From JAJEFO01 sp965208685 (lineage in GTDB: Bacteria; Pseudomonadota; Alphaproteobacteria; Rhodobacterales; Rhodobacteraceae): a stretch of DNA of 64,000 nt. The translations under genes and the position numbers were made by a program. The first letter of the stretch is position 1. The number at the start of each line of letters is the position of its first letter. Shown here piece after piece: positions 27,842 to 36,891 of the stretch. The notes below the pieces were generated by a model. The model saw nothing but the letters and a program-made list of their open reading frames with translations, was not told the DNA's origin and did no database searches. The stretch lies in assembly GCA_965208685.1 (NCBI GenBank), contig CBDBPL010000007.1:3162001-3226000 (forward strand), read 5' to 3'.

Positions 27842-29236
27842 TCACGCCTTTGGACCGATCATCTCCTCTGGCCTTACGATCTGGTCAAAGGTCGCCTCGT
27901 CGACAAATCCCAGCCTGACGGCCTCTTCCTTGAGCGTCGTGCCGTTCTTGTGCGCGGTCTTGGCAACCGCGGTGGCGTTGTCGTAGCCGATTGTCGGGGC
28001 AAGCGCCGTCACCAGCATAAGTGACTCCCGCATCAACTGGTCAATTCTGGACTCGTTGGCGCGGATGCCGCTGACGCAGTTGTCCGTGAATGCGGCGGCG
28101 GCATCACCCAGGAGCTGCATGGACTGCAGCACGTTGTAGGCGATCATGGGCTTGTAGACGTTAAGTTCGAAGTGCCCCTGACTGCCGGCGAAGCCCACGG
28201 CGGCGTCGTTGCCGATCACGTGCGCCGCGACCTGGGTCATGGCTTCGCATTGGGTCGGATTGACCTTCCCGGGCATGATCGAAGAGCCTGGTTCGTTTTC
28301 CGGAAGCAGCAGCTCGTAGAGCCCGCAGCGTGGCCCCGAGCCCAGGAGACGGATGTCGTTGGCCACCTTGAAGAGCGAGGCTGCAGCGGCCTTCAGAGCT
28401 CCCGACATGGCGACCATTGCATCATGGGCGGCCAGCGCCTCGAACTTGTTTGGGGCCGTGACAAATGGAATTCCGGTGATCCGCGCCATGTTGGCGGCCA
28501 CCTCTTCGTCCCAGCCGGGCCTCGTGTTGAGGCCGGTGCCGACAGCCGTGCCACCCTGCGCCAGTTCGTGAATGTCGCCCAGCGCGGCCAGGATCCGTTC
28601 GATCGACTTGGCGACCTGATGCGCATAGCCCGAGAACTCCTGTGACAGCGTGAGCGGCGTTGCATCCATCGTGTGCGTGCGCCCGATCTTGATGATTCCG
28701 TCGAACTCTCCAACCTTTGCATCCAATGCCGCATGCAGCTTCCGCAGGCCCGGCAAAAGGACATCCCGGGCCGTCATGGCCGCAGCCACGTGCATGGCGG
28801 TCGGGAACGTGTCGTTCGACGACTGGCCCATGTTGCAATGATCGTTCGGGTGCACCGGATCCTTGGAGCCGATCACGCCGCCGAGAATCTCGATCGCCCT
28901 GTTCGAGATCACTTCGTTGGCATTCATGTTCGACTGCGTCCCGGACCCGGTCTGCCAGACGACCAGCGGAAAGTGGTCATCGTGCCTGCCCTCGACAACC
29001 TCCGAGGCTGCCTGGACTATCGCGTCAGCCATCTCGACGGGCAACTTGCCGGCGGACTTGTTGGCCTCGGCGCAGGCCTGCTTGATCACGCCGAGCGCGC
29101 GAACCACAGCAATCGGCTGTCTCTCCCATCCGATGGGGAAGTTCATCAGGCTGCGCTGCGTTTGCGCTCCCCAATAGCGGTCCGCGGGAACCTCAAGCGG
29201 GCCGAAGCTGTCCGTTTCGGTGCGTGTACCTGTCAT
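27842..29236 (-). CDS. fumC: Class II fumarate hydratase
   Basis: The 464-residue enzyme interconverts fumarate and malate in the citric acid cycle, as an iron-independent homotetramer. It has the full fumarase/aspartase signature GSSIMPGKVNPTQCEA (about 317-332), the substrate loop SGTQSNMNANEVI, and the catalytic histidine in GRTHTMDATPLTL. Length matches the family. It is a single gene on the minus strand. Confidence 0.95.
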   Translation of the reverse strand: MTGTRTETDSFGPLEVPADRYWGAQTQRSLMNFPIGWERQPIAVVRALGVIKQACAEANKSAGKLPVEMADAIVQAASEVVEGRHDDHFPLVVWQTGSGTQSNMNANEVISNRAIEILGGVIGSKDPVHPNDHCNMGQSSNDTFPTAMHVAAAMTARDVLLPGLRKLHAALDAKVGEFDGIIKIGRTHTMDATPLTLSQEFSGYAHQVAKSIERILAALGDIHELAQGGTAVGTGLNTRPGWDEEVAANMARITGIPFVTAPNKFEALAAHDAMVAMSGALKAAAASLFKVANDIRLLGSGPRCGLYELLLPENEPGSSIMPGKVNPTQCEAMTQVAAHVIGNDAAVGFAGSQGHFELNVYKPMIAYNVLQSMQLLGDAAAAFTDNCVSGIRANESRIDQLMRESLMLVTALAPTIGYDNATAVAKTAHKNGTTLKEEAVRLGFVDEATFDQIVRPEEMIGPKA

Positions 29237-29353
29237 GATCGGTCTTTCCGGCTAAGTGGACGCCAAATTGTTAGCGACAAGGCGTGTGCGAGTAAATTGC
29301 GCTACCGTCAAGCCGGACGGCAAACGCTGCAGACGTGCCGGAGGCACTGACGG

Positions 29354-29758
29354 TCATCTCGATGCAATGCCGGCGGACGAAGTCGACCCCGGGTCGGTCG
29401 CGCCCGCCGCGCCCAGCAATTCATCAAGCATCCAGGAGATGTCCTCGATCCTTTCGGCAATCACATGGGTCACGCCACTCGACCGCTCGACGCGACCCGT
29501 CACCCTGAGCGCTCGTCCCGCAATCACCGCCCGGCGAAAGCGTTCGTACTTCTTGCGCCAGACAATGACGTTCGAGATGCCGGTTTCGTCTTCAAGCGTG
29601 ATGAAGATCACGCCTTTCGCCGTGCCGGGACGCTGCCGCACGATGACAAGGCCCGCCACAGCGACGCGGGCGCCGTTCGGCGGCAAGTCAAGCTGGTCAT
29701 GCGGCAGGCAACTGGGCGGGCGGGGCCAAACCTGTATGGGGACATGTGGCTCAGTCAT
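29354..29758 (-). CDS. Orphan OB-fold protein resembling the DnaE2 C-terminus
   Basis: The 134-residue product corresponds to the C-terminal OB-fold domain of error-prone DNA polymerase DnaE2: VAGLVIVRQRPGTAKGVIFI, LEDETGISNVIVWRKKYERFRR, ALRVTGRVERSSGVTHVIAERI. The polymerase body that should precede it is missing; a ferredoxin gene lies where it would be. The ATG at 29758 is near a weak ribosome-binding site, and the same frame continues to 29872 without similarity. It may be the last fragment of a deleted dnaE2 or a retained single-stranded-DNA-binding mini-protein. No imuA or imuB remnant was seen nearby. Confidence 0.7.
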   Translation of the reverse strand: MTEPHVPIQVWPRPPSCLPHDQLDLPPNGARVAVAGLVIVRQRPGTAKGVIFITLEDETGISNVIVWRKKYERFRRAVIAGRALRVTGRVERSSGVTHVIAERIEDISWMLDELLGAAGATDPGSTSSAGIASR

Positions 29759-29917
29759 ATGAACAAAGATAGAACTTTTGCTTCTTGATGCAATGCCCTG
29801 ATGTTTCTTGCATCGATCATCAATCAGGGTGGCCCGGGGCGGGGTGGCATTCAAGAAGGGGTGGCAAGGCACTTCGAGGCAGCATAATTAAGGGCTCAGC
29901 GAATCGAGGGGGCCTCC

Positions 29918-30241
29918 ATGGCGAAGATCACCTATATCGAGCACAACGGAACCGAGCATGTCGTGGACGTGCGGAACGGGCTGACCGTCATGGAAGGTGC
30001 CCGTGACAACGCCATCCCCGGCATCGAGGCTGACTGCGGTGGCGCCTGCGCCTGCTCGACCTGCCACGTCTACGTGCATCCCGACTGGACCGGGAAGCTG
30101 CCGCCCATCGACGCGATGGAAGAAGACATGCTCGAATTCGCCTATGAACCGGATCCGGCGCGCTCGCGGCTCACCTGTCAGCTCAAGGTCACCGATGCGC
30201 TTGAAGGCCTGGTCGTGCAGATGCCTGAAAGGCAGATCTGA
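29918..30241 (+). CDS. Adrenodoxin-type [2Fe-2S] ferredoxin
   Basis: This 107-residue ferredoxin carries electrons, probably to iron-sulfur cluster assembly, a cytochrome P450 or another oxygenase. The iron ligands are in ADCGGACACSTCHVYV (first, third and fourth cysteines, C-x5-C-x2-C) and SRLTCQLKV (last ligand). The extra cysteine in GGAC is common in alphaproteobacterial members. The gene stands alone, followed by a strong hairpin. Confidence 0.92.
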   Translation: MAKITYIEHNGTEHVVDVRNGLTVMEGARDNAIPGIEADCGGACACSTCHVYVHPDWTGKLPPIDAMEEDMLEFAYEPDPARSRLTCQLKVTDALEGLVVQMPERQI

Positions 30242-30289
30242 CCCCTGTCCCGGCAAAGACGGTCAAATAGGTCAATCCAGAATTCAGAA

Positions 30290-30325
30290 ATGGCGGCGGC
30301 ACGGGAGGAGGTGTGCCGCCGCCAT
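30290..30325. terminator. 13-bp GC-rich inverted repeat after the ferredoxin gene
   Basis: Perfect arms at 30290-30302 and 30313-30325 enclose a 10-base loop. It lies 48 bases after the ferredoxin stop and between two convergent genes, so it could end both transcripts. There is no T-tract. Confidence 0.6.
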
Positions 30326-30422
30326 CGCGTTGGGCCCGCAAGGGCCGCCGGGCCTTCCGCCGATGACGACGCCGGGGAGGGAAAGGGCGTCATCACCAGG
30401 CCAAGGGCCCGGAAACAGGAAT

Positions 30423-30638
30423 TCACGTTTCCCGGGGGCCGTAGACCGACCGACATGCGACTTCCCGAATCGTGCCATGCGTCAAGCCTAGGTCTTCAAG
30501 CTCGCGTGCGCTGAGCGCCTCCAGACCCGCCAGCGTCCGGCGATACGCCCGATACCTGGCAAAGCGTCCTGCAAGAGACTTGAGATACGCCCCGAAGCGG
30601 CCGCTGGGCTGCACATGTGCGAGAACCATGTCACTCAT
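30423..30638 (-). CDS. DUF1127 (YjiS-like) small protein
   Basis: The 71-residue, arginine-rich protein ends in the DUF1127 pattern RYRAYRRTLAGLEALSARELEDLGLT. Small DUF1127 proteins influence RNA turnover and phosphate or carbon metabolism in alphaproteobacteria. The start at 30638 is chosen because AAGGAACGG precedes it; a start at 30656 would place that site inside the gene. Confidence 0.85.
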   Translation of the reverse strand: MSDMVLAHVQPSGRFGAYLKSLAGRFARYRAYRRTLAGLEALSARELEDLGLTHGTIREVACRSVYGPRET

Positions 30639-30871
30639 GATCCGTTCCTTCACCATTTTCCGGCAACGCACCATGTGTTGCCGTCCTCGAACATATTGTT
30701 ATGCTGCACCTGCACAATGAATGTTTCTGCAATGCGGCTATGCGAAAGCGGCATGACTGCCGCATGCGCGGGCTTCCGCAAGGACAACACGACTCGCGGA
30801 TGGACGTTAGGCGCTTGCTCCGGCAGCCGAAGCGCGCAATCTACGCATTGCATGAGAAATGGAGAATTCGC

Positions 30872-31945
30872 TTGGCTGTCAAACACGACGACATCGTCGA
30901 ACTGCTGAAATCGGTGCCGGTGCCCGGGGGAGGCGACCTGATGTCGCGGGATCTCGTGCGCGCGCTCCGCATCGAAGGCGGTTCCGTGCATTTCGTGATT
31001 GAAGCCGAGAACGCCGAAGCCGCGCGGTCCCTGGAGACCGCACGAGCCGAAGCCGAGGCGGCGGTGGCTGGCATGGACGGCGTGGAATCGGTCTCGGTCG
31101 CCCTGACGGCACATGAATCGCAGCCTCCGAAGGCTCCCCCGTCACTAAAGGTCGGACGGCACGCCGAACCACGGCAGGCCACCCCGAACCCGGTTTCGGG
31201 TGTCGACAGAATCATCGCCATCGGGTCTGGAAAAGGAGGCGTCGGAAAGTCGACGGTCGCGTCCAATCTTGCGGTTGCGCTGGCAAGCGAGGGCCGGCGC
31301 GTCGGGCTCCTCGATGCCGACATCTACGGACCGTCCCAGCCCAAGATGATGGGGGTCATGAAGAGACCGTCCTCGCCTGACGGGAAGGTCATAATCCCCC
31401 TCCAGTCGCATGGTGTCACGCTGATGTCGATCGGATTCATGGTGGAACCATCGAAAGCCGTGGTCTGGAGAGGACCGATGTTGATGGGTGCGCTCCAGCA
31501 AATGCTCGGGCAGGTGCAGTGGGGAAACCTGGATGTTCTGATCATCGACTTGCCGCCCGGCACGGGCGACGTCCAGCTGACGCTGTGCCAGCGTACGCAG
31601 GTCACAGGGTGCATCGTGGTTTCGACCCCGCAAGATGTCGCGCTGCTGGACGTGCGCAAGGCGGTCGACATGTTTCGAACCCTCAAGGCCCCGGTCCTGG
31701 GACTCATCGAAAACATGTCAACCTATGTCTGCCCCAATTGCGGCAACGAGGCACATCTCTTCGGACACGGCGGCGCCAGGTCCGAGGCCGAAGCGCTCGG
31801 CGTGCCGTTCCTTGGGGAAATTCCCCTTTCCCTGGATGTACGGGTGTCCGGCGACGAAGGAACGCCGGTGGTGCTGAAGGGCGGACCGGTTGCCGAGGCC
31901 TATCTTGGCCTTGCACGACGAATGATCGACGGCGGAATGGGATGA
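30872..31945 (+). CDS. mrp: Mrp/ApbC/NBP35-family iron-sulfur cluster carrier ATPase
   Basis: The 357-residue protein has an N-terminal DUF59/MIP18-like domain (about 1-80), the deviant Walker A GSGKGGVGKST (about 111-121), the DADIYGPSQPKMMG box, and the cluster-binding CXXC in VCPNCGNEAHLFG (about 285-297). It transfers Fe-S clusters to target enzymes. The TTG at 30872 is chosen since GGAG precedes it and it opens MAVKHDDIVELLKSV; the frame runs open upstream without similarity. The same TTG-GCT-GT opening occurs at gap. Confidence 0.9.
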   Translation: MAVKHDDIVELLKSVPVPGGGDLMSRDLVRALRIEGGSVHFVIEAENAEAARSLETARAEAEAAVAGMDGVESVSVALTAHESQPPKAPPSLKVGRHAEPRQATPNPVSGVDRIIAIGSGKGGVGKSTVASNLAVALASEGRRVGLLDADIYGPSQPKMMGVMKRPSSPDGKVIIPLQSHGVTLMSIGFMVEPSKAVVWRGPMLMGALQQMLGQVQWGNLDVLIIDLPPGTGDVQLTLCQRTQVTGCIVVSTPQDVALLDVRKAVDMFRTLKAPVLGLIENMSTYVCPNCGNEAHLFGHGGARSEAEALGVPFLGEIPLSLDVRVSGDEGTPVVLKGGPVAEAYLGLARRMIDGGMG

Positions 31946-32266
31946 TCCAGCTTGATGGCGCCCGGCGGTGGATCTTGGTTCGGCCCGACGATGCAGCCCC
32001 CGATTCCCGGGCTTGGCCTGCTGCAGCGAAGCCCTGGTCGCCATTGCTGGCACTCCTGCCGATTTCCCGAGCCTTTGCCCTTTTGCTGCGCATGACTTCT
32101 TGCCATAAGGTGCGCAAGGACCAGCTGGACCGCCACGTTGCCGGAAGAATTGCCTATGGCCTGCACGCTGCGACGGTCCGGCAGTTTCGGCTCACGACGT
32201 TTCCGGGACCTCGATTTCCAGGGCATGGTCCGGACAATGGCGGTCGCATCACGAGAGGAGAATGAC
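31946..32266 (+). other. mrp-gap spacer, nothing recognised
   Basis: This 321-base interval has open frames but no motif that supports a gene. The gap ribosome-binding site is at 32255-32260. Confidence 0.4.
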
Positions 32267-33271
32267 TTGGCTGTAAGTGTGGCAATCAACGGGTTTGGCC
32301 GAATTGGACGCAACGTCCTGCGTGCCGTCATTGAAAGCGGGCGAACCGACATCGAAGTCGTGGCGGTCAACGATCTTGGGCCGGTCGAAACCAATGCGCA
32401 CCTGCTCAGGTATGATTCGGTGCACGGGCGGTTTCCCGTCGAAGTCAAGAGCGGCGAATCCATGATCGACGTGGGCCGCGGCCCCATTGCGGTCACGGCA
32501 ATTCGCGACCCTGCCGAACTGCCATGGGAGCATGTCGACGTCGTGCTGGAATGTACCGGCATCTTCACTTCGAAGGAAAAGTGCGAGGCGCATCTGAAGA
32601 ACGGATCTTCTCGGGTGCTGGTTTCGGCACCGGCGACGAATGTCGACAGGACAATCGTCTATGGGGTCAACCACGAGTCCCTGACTTCGGACGACATCGT
32701 GGTGTCCAATGCTTCCTGCACGACGAACTGCCTTTCGCCGGTTGCCAAGGTCCTGAACGACGCGATCGGCATCACCAAGGGCTTCATGACCACGATTCAC
32801 TCCTACACGGGCGACCAGCCGACGCTTGATACCATGCACAAGGACCTCTACCGGGCCAGGGCTGCGGCGCTGTGCATGATCCCCACCTCGACGGGAGCGG
32901 CCAAGGCGGTCGGACTGGTCCTGCCCGAGCTCAACGGCAGGCTTGACGGCGTCGCAATTCGGGTTCCGACGCCCAATGTCTCTGCTGTCGATCTCGTGTT
33001 TGAGGCGTCGCGCGCCACGGATGCGGACGAGGTGAATGCCGCGATCCGGGAGGCGGCCGGCGGAGCATTGAAGGGCGTTCTCGGCTACACGGACGAGCCG
33101 TTGGTGTCGAACGACTTCAACCACGACCCGCATTCATCGATCTTTCACATGGATCAGACCAAGGTCATTGACGGCAACATGGTGCGGATTCTCACCTGGT
33201 ATGACAACGAGTGGGGATTCTCGAACCGCATGTGCGACACCGCCGTGGTCATGGGCAAGCTGATCAAGTGA
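32267..33271 (+). CDS. gap: Type I glyceraldehyde-3-phosphate dehydrogenase
   Basis: The 334-residue enzyme oxidises glyceraldehyde 3-phosphate to 1,3-bisphosphoglycerate, or the reverse in gluconeogenesis. It has the NAD fold INGFGRIGRNVLRA, the catalytic cysteine in SNASCTTNCLSPVAKV (about 151), TTIHSYTGDQ with its histidine, and the C-terminal WYDNEWGFSNRM. VNDLGPVETNAHLLRYDS is the family loop after the fold. TTG at 32267 is chosen; GAGGAG lies six bases upstream. Confidence 0.95.
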   Translation: MAVSVAINGFGRIGRNVLRAVIESGRTDIEVVAVNDLGPVETNAHLLRYDSVHGRFPVEVKSGESMIDVGRGPIAVTAIRDPAELPWEHVDVVLECTGIFTSKEKCEAHLKNGSSRVLVSAPATNVDRTIVYGVNHESLTSDDIVVSNASCTTNCLSPVAKVLNDAIGITKGFMTTIHSYTGDQPTLDTMHKDLYRARAAALCMIPTSTGAAKAVGLVLPELNGRLDGVAIRVPTPNVSAVDLVFEASRATDADEVNAAIREAAGGALKGVLGYTDEPLVSNDFNHDPHSSIFHMDQTKVIDGNMVRILTWYDNEWGFSNRMCDTAVVMGKLIK

Positions 33272-33580
33272 GTTGCGAAAGAGCCAGGGAACAGGCTCGC
33301 AAGCCTTGGGACAAGCTGCCTGACCAGTTGCGTCACTGGAAGCTGCGGCCGCCTCTCCCGCATCATGCCACGCCCGTGACTTCAGGCCTTGCAGCCCCCG
33401 CCCGACACGCATTTGTGGACGTCACCGCCTCAATGGGCTATGCCGTGCAAACGCTTGCAGTGCAGCGCTCTGCGCAATTCTCAGATCGAACCCAAGCTGG
33501 CAGGTCGCGAACCGCAGCACCTTGACCGATTCGATCTGTAGCACGCACCCGCCTCAATCGGGCTGTACAGGAGACATCTT
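33272..33580 (+). other. gap-ppk2 spacer, nothing recognised
   Basis: This 309-base stretch has no credible gene or RNA motif. Confidence 0.4.
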
Positions 33581-34495
33581 ATGGCTTCCAACTCCGGCAA
33601 GGCACAAGACGGGAAAGGCGCAGGGAGTTCCGATCCGAAGACAATCGAGGAATTCCGCGATGCGTTCGAGCGCGGAAAGTACCCTTATTCTGAACGGTTG
33701 TCCCGCCGTTCTTACGAGGGGCGCAAGGCAAAACTGCAAGCCGAACTATTGAAGGTGCAGATCTGGGCACAGGACACGGGACAGAAATTCGTCCTGCTCT
33801 TCGAAGGCCGAGATGCTGCCGGCAAGGGAGGCACGATCAAGCGATTCATGGAGCACCTCAATCCTCGGACCGCACGCGTCGCCGCATTGAACAAGCCTAC
33901 GGACACCGAAAAGGGGCAGTGGTTCTTCCAGCGCTACATCGAACACCTGCCGACGGCTGGCGAAATGGTGTTCTACGACCGGTCCTGGTACAATCGTGCC
34001 GGCGTGGAACGTGTCATGGAGTTTTGCTCTCCGAACGAGTATCTCGAGTTCATGCGCGAGGCCCCGGAGCTGGAACGCATGCTCGTCCGATCGGGGATCC
34101 GGCTCTACAAGTACTGGTTTTCCGTAACCCAGGATGAGCAGAAGAGCCGCTTCGATTCTCGTGAGTCCGATCCGCTGAAGCGTTGGAAGCTGTCACCGGT
34201 CGATCGCGCCAGCCTAGGCAAGTGGGGAGCCTACACCGAGGCCAAGGAAGCCATGTTCTTCTATACTGACACTGCCGACGCGCCATGGACGATCATAAAG
34301 TCGAACGACAAGAAGCGAGCCAGAATTGCCTGCATGCAGCATTTCCTGAACAGCCTCGAATACCCGGGAAAGGACGCAAGGGTCGTAGGCGTTCCGGATC
34401 CGTTGATCGTGGGACAGGCCCAGCATGTGCTGCATCAGTCCGAGAATCTGCTGGAAAGCTCCCTGCATCCGAAGGCCCGGCACACTCATGCGTGA
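33581..34495 (+). CDS. ppk2: Polyphosphate kinase 2
   Basis: The 304-residue PPK2-family kinase moves phosphate between polyphosphate and nucleoside phosphates, usually favouring GTP or ATP synthesis. It shows the Walker A-like GRDAAGKGGTIKRF (about 74-87), the lid region WFFQRYIEHLPTAGEMVFYDRSWYNRAGVE and the KYWFSVTQDEQ segment. Length is that of one-domain PPK2 enzymes. The N-terminal 30 residues are polar and variable. Confidence 0.92.
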   Translation: MASNSGKAQDGKGAGSSDPKTIEEFRDAFERGKYPYSERLSRRSYEGRKAKLQAELLKVQIWAQDTGQKFVLLFEGRDAAGKGGTIKRFMEHLNPRTARVAALNKPTDTEKGQWFFQRYIEHLPTAGEMVFYDRSWYNRAGVERVMEFCSPNEYLEFMREAPELERMLVRSGIRLYKYWFSVTQDEQKSRFDSRESDPLKRWKLSPVDRASLGKWGAYTEAKEAMFFYTDTADAPWTIIKSNDKKRARIACMQHFLNSLEYPGKDARVVGVPDPLIVGQAQHVLHQSENLLESSLHPKARHTHA

Positions 34496-34749
34496 GACGT
34501 CGCCAAATTCGTGGCGCGCATTCCCTGCACTGCGGGTGACGCAGGCATTGTCAGGCAAGTGGCGAACGCGAGACAAAGGGCGCGTCCTGCACAATGCGAT
34601 GTCCTGAAGCAGTCATTGAACTTGTGTACGTCGCAATCTGCAGATGGCGCGGACGAGGTCGTTTTCCAAGAATTCGCAGCCTGCCGCGCCGTCCGTCCGG
34701 GTTGCAACCGGTCAGTGCATCCCGTCGAGTGCAAAGACTATAGGGCCCC

Positions 34750-35217
34750 TCAGAACGGGATTTCGTCGTCAAGATCCTGGCTTGCCGAGTACCGGCCACC
34801 CTCGTCTGCAGGCGGCGGGCGCGCACCGGCATCATTGTACTGCCCACCGGCACTTCCTCGCTCGCCCCGGCCGCCCAACATGGTCAGTTCACCACGGTAG
34901 GGTCGCAGCACGACCTCCGTCGTGTAACGCTCGTTGCCGGTCTGATCCTGCCATTTTCGGGTCTCGAGCTGCCCCTCGACATATACCTTCGAGCCTTTGG
35001 ACAGGTATTGCTCGGCGATGCGAACAAGACCTTCGTTGAAAATCGCCACCCGATGCCACTCGGTCCTCTCGCGACGCTCACCCGTGTTGCGATCCTTCCA
35101 CGTCTCGGACGTCGCAAGGCTGAAATTGCAGACCTTCCCGCCGTTCTGAAACGTGCGCACTTCCGGATCCTGGCCCAGGTTGCCAATCAGAATGACCTTG
35201 TTCACCGAACCCGCCAT
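34750..35217 (-). CDS. ssb: Single-stranded DNA-binding protein
   Basis: The 155-residue protein has an N-terminal OB fold (about 1-115, starting MAGSVNKVILIGNLGQDPEV), a glycine-rich linker, and the acidic C-terminal tip DLDDEIPF used to recruit replication and repair proteins. GGGGAAGG precedes the ATG at proper spacing. No uvrA or other SOS gene adjoins it. Confidence 0.95.
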   Translation of the reverse strand: MAGSVNKVILIGNLGQDPEVRTFQNGGKVCNFSLATSETWKDRNTGERRERTEWHRVAIFNEGLVRIAEQYLSKGSKVYVEGQLETRKWQDQTGNERYTTEVVLRPYRGELTMLGGRGERGSAGGQYNDAGARPPPADEGGRYSASQDLDDEIPF

Positions 35218-35652
35218 GTACCTTCCCCCAATCGAATCTTGCCTTCGCGCAACAATACACGCGCCCGGCAGAGGTTAACACTTGATTTATTCCGCAGCGA
35301 GCGCAACTTCCGCGCCCGCCGTCCGAAAAACGGCCCTGGTTGCCGAGATACGTGCATGGCACGAAGCCGAACACGCAAGCGTCAATCAACGCGACGAACC
35401 GACTTGGATTTCGCCTTTTCCGCGCGTCACGATACACATACTCTACTTATCGGAACAAAGCAAGAATAAATGCGCCTTCTCGGTCCTTTCCCGCGAAATC
35501 CTGCGTTGATTGCTTGATCATGCAGCAGGCACGACTTGAGTTGCGAGCGACCCCGCATGGCATTTGATCAGCTGCCGGCATCCGCCCGGCCTGCCGACGC
35601 AATCGGCGCTCGGAAGCGCCGGCAAAGACGGGCCAGGGTCAAGGCCGGCCAG
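35218..35652. other. AT-richer spacer upstream of ssb, no gene
   Basis: The 435 bases include stretches that are AT-richer than the surroundings, near 35270-35290 and 35440-35470. They probably hold the ssb promoter. No tRNA, small RNA or gene was recognised. Confidence 0.45.
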
Positions 35653-36144
35653 TCAGCGGCAGGCCTCGTCAAGGCACTTGCGCAAGAGCACCAGATCCAT
35701 CCAGCGGCCGAACTTGTATCCGACCTTTGGCAGTCGTGCGACCTCCTCGAACCCGAGGCTCGCGTGAAACGCCACTCCGGACGGGTTCTCGCCGCTAACG
35801 CCCGCCCAGATCGACCCAATTCCGGCGTCGCGCGCATGTTCCTCGACTGCACCCATCAGTGCGCGCCCCATGCCCTGGCCGCGCACCTCCTCGGAAATGA
35901 CGATGGTGTGTTCGGCGGTGCGCGCGTATCCGGGTCCCTTCCTGAACTGATCGTAACATGCAAAGCCCAGCACGCGCCCGCCGTCCTCCACGACGAGAAA
36001 GCAAGGAAGGTCATGAATGGCGGCTCGCAATTCGGCCTTGCTCCGCACCTTCGGATTGAAGGTGATCGCGGTGTCCCGGATGACCGGATTCTGGATCTCG
36101 GCAAGTCGCCCGGCATCGCCTTCAACCGCTGGCCGGATGATCAT
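35653..36144 (-). CDS. GNAT N-acetyltransferase, phosphinothricin acetyltransferase-like
   Basis: The 163-residue protein is a GNAT acyltransferase: MIIRPAVEGDAGRLAEIQN at the start, ISEEVRGQGMGRALMGAVEEHA with the acetyl-CoA loop R-G-Q-G-M-G, and ENPSGVAFHASLGFEEVA. This wording fits the phosphinothricin/methionine sulfoximine acetyltransferase branch, which usually detoxifies amino-acid analogues. It overlaps the upstream VOC gene by 4 bases, so the pair is cotranslated. Confidence 0.85.
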   Translation of the reverse strand: MIIRPAVEGDAGRLAEIQNPVIRDTAITFNPKVRSKAELRAAIHDLPCFLVVEDGGRVLGFACYDQFRKGPGYARTAEHTIVISEEVRGQGMGRALMGAVEEHARDAGIGSIWAGVSGENPSGVAFHASLGFEEVARLPKVGYKFGRWMDLVLLRKCLDEACR

Positions 36145-36767
36145 TGCAGAACCCGCATCCCGTCCGGCGTCAAAATCCGCGCCACAAGGCGTTTTCCGGA
36201 TCCCTGCCGGACGGCGACCGAACCAAGCGTGTGCAGTGCCGGGAAGACTTCGAGCAGACTGCACGCTTCAGGGTGCAACACGTCCAGGGAATCGAGCCTC
36301 AGGCCGACATCCGGCAGGCTCTTGCTTGGATGTGCATCCGTGTCCCATTGGATGAGGGCAGGCATCGCGCCGTCAAACGGAAGCCTCCCGCTCTCGTCAA
36401 CGGCCATGTGCCAGGCAAGTTCCCCTCTGGCGAGTGCCATGGGTGTTCCGGTCCCTTCAGGAGCGGCATCGAGCGCCCCTGCAAGGTCGCTCGTGCGGCA
36501 AACCCAGTTTGCAAGCAGCGGCGGCCCGGCATGACTGTCGAGATTGAACCAGCGCCTGCGATCTGGCCGTGGGGCCGCCGGATCCACGGAAATGACCTCA
36601 AGATACACATCAGGCCCAAGCGAGAGGAGCGCGTTGTGCGTTCCCATGGCATCGTGCTTGCCGCCCGGTGACATTTCAACTCCTAGCGCGCGCTCGACGA
36701 ACGCGACGCCCTCCCCTATCGAACGGCAGACGACCGCCAAGTGGTCAAGTTCCAGAGAGAACTTCAT
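36141..36767 (-). CDS. VOC-superfamily protein (glyoxalase-like domain)
   Basis: The 208-residue protein has the opening ELDHLAVVCRSIGEGVAFVERALGVEM of the Glyoxalase_3-like branch of the vicinal-oxygen-chelate superfamily, and a WYFNLD-like RRWFNLDSHAG region. Possible metal ligands include the early His near position 9. It is upstream of and overlaps the GNAT gene. Because methylmalonyl-CoA epimerase is also a VOC protein, its location near mcm was considered, but length and motifs do not match. Function is unknown. Confidence 0.75.
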   Translation of the reverse strand: MKFSLELDHLAVVCRSIGEGVAFVERALGVEMSPGGKHDAMGTHNALLSLGPDVYLEVISVDPAAPRPDRRRWFNLDSHAGPPLLANWVCRTSDLAGALDAAPEGTGTPMALARGELAWHMAVDESGRLPFDGAMPALIQWDTDAHPSKSLPDVGLRLDSLDVLHPEACSLLEVFPALHTLGSVAVRQGSGKRLVARILTPDGMRVLQ

Positions 36768-36891
36768 GGTGGAAAGATGCGGATGCGGAGCGTCTCTGCA
36801 AGCGCAAATCGCCTCATGCGAGGCCGGCTTGCACCAGCCGATTGACGGCTTCCGTCATGGCCACCCGCCATGATTCAAGGCAATCGTTGCG

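Noticed and set aside
29918..30241. Extra cysteine in the ferredoxin cluster motif as an anomaly
   Set aside because: The GGACAC form is common in alphaproteobacterial adrenodoxin-type ferredoxins.
36141..36767. Methylmalonyl-CoA epimerase
   Set aside because: It is VOC-like and near mcm, but is too long and its opening motif belongs to the glyoxalase-like branch.
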